Below are positions 61,766 to 64,000 of a stretch of 64,000 nucleotides of DNA, piece after piece. The stretch is taken from the NCBI RefSeq assembly GCF_011039075.1, contig NZ_JAAKEG010000003.1, positions 1-64,000 on the forward strand, written 5' to 3'. The notes beneath the pieces are model-generated. The model had not been told where the DNA came from. It made no database searches and saw nothing but the letters and a program-made list of their open reading frames with translations. Position 1 is the first letter of the stretch. Each line of letters begins with the position of its first letter. The position numbers were made by a program, and so were the translations under genes. The stretch comes from Adlercreutzia sp. ZJ304 (lineage in GTDB: Bacteria; Actinomycetota; Coriobacteriia; Coriobacteriales; Eggerthellaceae).

Positions 61766-62719
61766 ATGCTAGCCTCCACGCGAACAAACGCGGAGCAACC
61801 CAAAGATGCCGTCGATCAAACTTCGGTTATGGTGGCGTTGGAAGAAGATGCGGGCGACATAGGTGATTTGCCGCCCGATGTTGGCGCCGATGAAGAGCAG
61901 TCGGAAGATTCTCAGGGTTCTTTGCCGCTAAATCCTGAGAAGCGCAAAGAACACATAGACCGCATAAATCAGATAGAGCGCAGCCGCAAAAAGCGCCATC
62001 GCAAAAAAATAATACGCCGCATCATGTGGGTCATAGTGTTTGCGCTAATAGCTGCTTTGGTGGCATCTGTGGCTCTGTTTAGCGTTTTTCGATGGTACAC
62101 ATTTGATGATGTTGCTGATATGGTGGGCACATGGCAGCTTGAAGGCAGCGGAATGCAGGTGGAAATTAGCGACACAACAATACGCTTGAATGAAGATGTG
62201 GCGTATAAGTATTCAATTAATCCTACAGACAAAACGATATCTTTCAAGTTTGGCAATATGGCAGGACAGGGGCGATATCGTTTTTCGCTAGACCGCCAAC
62301 AGCTTTCTATAACCGATGGCGAATTCGATTTTTGGAGCACGCTTTTCGAGGACATTCCATGGACGGTAGCTGCGTTGTTTAGCGAATGGTTTGGAATGGG
62401 ACAACTTACGCCCGGTATTGGCGATGGTGTTACAGCCCTTACGAAGCCGCTGGATGTGCCGGCGAATGATTCTGCAGCGAATGACACCGGTGCGTTAGAT
62501 CCTACATTAGACGGTCAAAATTCGGGACAAGAAAATGGTGCCTCAGATGCGACGAATGCTAGCGATGCGGATGGGGCAGGTGATTCGTCAGATGCCGATA
62601 GAGCGGCTAATCCCGATGAAAAAGGCGACGGATCGCATTCTGAATCTTCCGATGATTCGGCTAGTTCCAATGTGCGCGATGTTGACGCATTAGATGTTCC
62701 CTCCGATGTGAGCGCATAG
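61766..62719 (+). CDS. Single-pass membrane protein with acidic tail, unknown function
   Basis: 317 residues. The cytoplasmic N-terminus is acidic to residue 60, then highly basic (RKKRHRKKIIRR). A transmembrane helix (IMWVIVFALIAALVASVALF) is followed by an outside domain that starts DMVGTWQLEGSGMQVEIS and GRYRFSLDRQQLSITDGEFDFW, a lipocalin-like strand pattern. The last 90 residues are Ser/Asp/Asn/Gly-rich and probably disordered. I do not recognise a family. Confidence 0.7.
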   Translation: MLASTRTNAEQPKDAVDQTSVMVALEEDAGDIGDLPPDVGADEEQSEDSQGSLPLNPEKRKEHIDRINQIERSRKKRHRKKIIRRIMWVIVFALIAALVASVALFSVFRWYTFDDVADMVGTWQLEGSGMQVEISDTTIRLNEDVAYKYSINPTDKTISFKFGNMAGQGRYRFSLDRQQLSITDGEFDFWSTLFEDIPWTVAALFSEWFGMGQLTPGIGDGVTALTKPLDVPANDSAANDTGALDPTLDGQNSGQENGASDATNASDADGAGDSSDADRAANPDEKGDGSHSESSDDSASSNVRDVDALDVPSDVSA

Positions 62720-62743
62720 GCGCACAATGTTAGGCTGCTAGCG

Positions 62744-63178
62744 GTGGAAGATTTTGTCAACATTGAATCTGTGGTAGTTGGTGAAGGTCGGTTATCTTTA
62801 GAAGTTGTGCTGGCACCGGGCATTCCTCATACTACTGATGCGCGCATGGCGAAGATGGCATGTTGCCGCTGTTCGGCGCTGCCGATTCACACATGCATAA
62901 ACAAAGCGGGTCCAACATTTGGTAGCGTTATTGACCGCACGTCGCTTCCACATTTGTTGGAGCATTTAATCATAGATGCGCAAGTGCACAATTCTCGCAC
63001 TAAGCCTTCACAAAGATTTGTGGGAACTACAAATTGGGTTGATGAGGGGGCGGGGCGCGCTCATATTGAAGTAAACTTCTATGATGACCTAATAGCATTG
63101 CGTGCTGTGAAGGATGCGGTCGCGGTTTTGAACGATATACTTTCTGAATACGGAACAATAAGAGGCGGTAGACAATGA
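62744..63178 (+). CDS. Cyanophycin-synthetase N-domain-like protein
   Basis: 144 residues from a GTG. FVNIESVVVGEGRLSLEV and SLPHLLEHLIIDAQVHN, with FVGTTNWVDEGAGRAHIEVNFYDD, resemble the N-terminal domain of cyanophycin synthetases, where HLLEHL is a hallmark. No ATP-grasp or Mur-ligase domain follows. It contains CCRCSALPIHTC, a possible metal site. Its stop overlaps the next gene by 4 nt (ATGA). Function unknown. Confidence 0.6.
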   Translation: MEDFVNIESVVVGEGRLSLEVVLAPGIPHTTDARMAKMACCRCSALPIHTCINKAGPTFGSVIDRTSLPHLLEHLIIDAQVHNSRTKPSQRFVGTTNWVDEGAGRAHIEVNFYDDLIALRAVKDAVAVLNDILSEYGTIRGGRQ

Positions 63179-64000
63179 CTGCGCATTTGGAATTTGACAG
63201 ATCAGACGACAAGGTTGCTAATCGCATACATAAGATGCGCTCGTCTCCGGTGCGCGACTTGTTTAGTGCCGCTACGCGCGACGACGTTATTTCGCTTTCG
63301 GGTGGCATGCCCGATGTGCGCTTGTTGCCGGTTGAAGAAGTTGACCGCGCCATTGAAGCGGCAATGCACAGCCCAAAAGACCGCGCAGAGGCGCTGCAGT
63401 ATGGCTCGACCGAGGGGCGCCCCGGCATGCGCAGCGTGGTATGCGACTTAGTTCGCGATGTAGGCATACGCTGTAAACCCGAGAATGTGCTGCTAACTTC
63501 TGGTGCGCAAGAAGCGCTAGATTTAATAGGTAAAACATTTATTGATGCAGGCGACATAATTATTACGGAAGGACCTACATATTTAACTGCTTTGCAGGCA
63601 TTTTCAGCATACGAGCCTGAAGTTCACTTTGTGGAGTGCGACGAAGGTGGCATGCGTATGGATTTGCTGGAAGCCGAACTTGAGCGCATAGGACACAATA
63701 ACCCTAGGCTGAAATTTGCGTATGTAATTCCCAATTTCCAGAACCCTAGTGGCGTTACTATGACACCCGAGCGCCGTCGGCGTTTGGTTGAACTTTCGCA
63801 CGAATACAACTTCATAATTGTGGAAGATGATCCATACGGGCGCATTCGTTTTGAAGGCGGTCATCAAATTCCATGCAAAGCTTTAGATGATGAAGTTGTG
63901 TATCTGGGCACCATTTCAAAGATATTTGCACCCGGATTGCGCGTGGGCTGGGTAGTTGCACCGCGGCATGTGTTGTCAAAGCTGTCGTTGGTAAAGCAGG
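63175..64000 (+). CDS. PLP aminotransferase (class I/II fold), partial at window end
   Basis: 275 residues are visible before the window ends. LFSAATRDDVISLSGGMPDVRLLP, YGSTEGRPGMRSVV, LLTSGAQEALDLIGKTFID, YVIPNFQNPSGVTM and EDDPYGRIRFEG are followed by the PLP lysine in LGTISKIFAPGLRVGWV. It resembles 2-aminoadipate/branched-chain type aminotransferases and the C-domain of MocR proteins. No GntR domain precedes it. The ATG overlaps the preceding stop. Confidence 0.9.
   Translation, partial: MTAHLEFDRSDDKVANRIHKMRSSPVRDLFSAATRDDVISLSGGMPDVRLLPVEEVDRAIEAAMHSPKDRAEALQYGSTEGRPGMRSVVCDLVRDVGIRCKPENVLLTSGAQEALDLIGKTFIDAGDIIITEGPTYLTALQAFSAYEPEVHFVECDEGGMRMDLLEAELERIGHNNPRLKFAYVIPNFQNPSGVTMTPERRRRLVELSHEYNFIIVEDDPYGRIRFEGGHQIPCKALDDEVVYLGTISKIFAPGLRVGWVVAPRHVLSKLSLVKQ

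Overview
The window looks like a chromosome of the class Coriobacteriia (Actinomycetota), most likely the Eggerthellaceae, from a lineage of moderate GC. Pointers are a 12-TM membrane regulator with a C-terminal LuxR helix-turn-helix beside a molybdoenzyme, periplasmic multihaem nitrate and nitrite reductases with a System I (Ccm) cytochrome c maturation operon, an LAxTG-type sorting signal and Coriobacteria-style housekeeping blocks. This placement is inference from gene content, not a database match.

Layout. 1-8463 is housekeeping, mostly on the minus strand: tRNA-Phe, a prepilin peptidase, a HemN-like radical SAM protein, purD, purA and the block rpsF-ssb-rpsR-rplI-(reading leftward)-dnaB. 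8464-9480 is a decayed spacer with a dispersed repeat and a broken transposase. 9484-17664 is a complete type II-A CRISPR-Cas locus: an antisense tracrRNA, cas9, cas1, cas2, csn2 and an array of 29 repeats and 28 spacers. 17722-19006 holds a chimeric, stop-interrupted transposase-HTH/nuclease remnant and an SdpI/DUF1648-like membrane protein. 19007-20392 is a MocR-type regulator.

20700-33377 is a nitrate-ammonification island: napG-napA-napB-napD-napH (nitrate to nitrite), nrfA-nrfH (nitrite to ammonium) and ccmE-F-A-B-C-D, which would attach haem to the c-type cytochromes of both reductases. Then come a B3/4-domain protein, a SanA/DUF218 protein and an ACT-less phosphoglycerate dehydrogenase-like protein.

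36037-41214 is a LuxR-type membrane regulator divergent from a strongly codon-biased three-gene operon. Its molybdopterin enzyme and its ferredoxin-like subunit have both lost the cysteines that hold Fe-S clusters. 41364-48041 is a four-gene cassette: a small coiled-coil protein, a cytoplasmic BspA-type leucine-rich-repeat protein, a DUF2201/VWA protein, and a MoxR AAA+ ATPase fused to a SAM methyltransferase. These two neighbouring loci are the best candidates for undescribed biology.

48444-64000 returns to mixed housekeeping: trigger factor, an FKBP isomerase, an XRE regulator with a PAP2-like protein, a zinc-ribbon protein with an LCM methyltransferase, a stand-alone trigger-factor C-domain protein, an AGE epimerase with a ROK protein, a Ser/Thr kinase with a large insertion in its N-lobe, serS, a membrane protein, a cyanophycin-synthetase-N-like protein, and an aminotransferase cut off by the window end. 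A 108-bp repeat occurs at 96-203, 8915-9022 and 53968-54074. The last two are direct copies bracketing the CRISPR, respiratory and molybdoenzyme regions.
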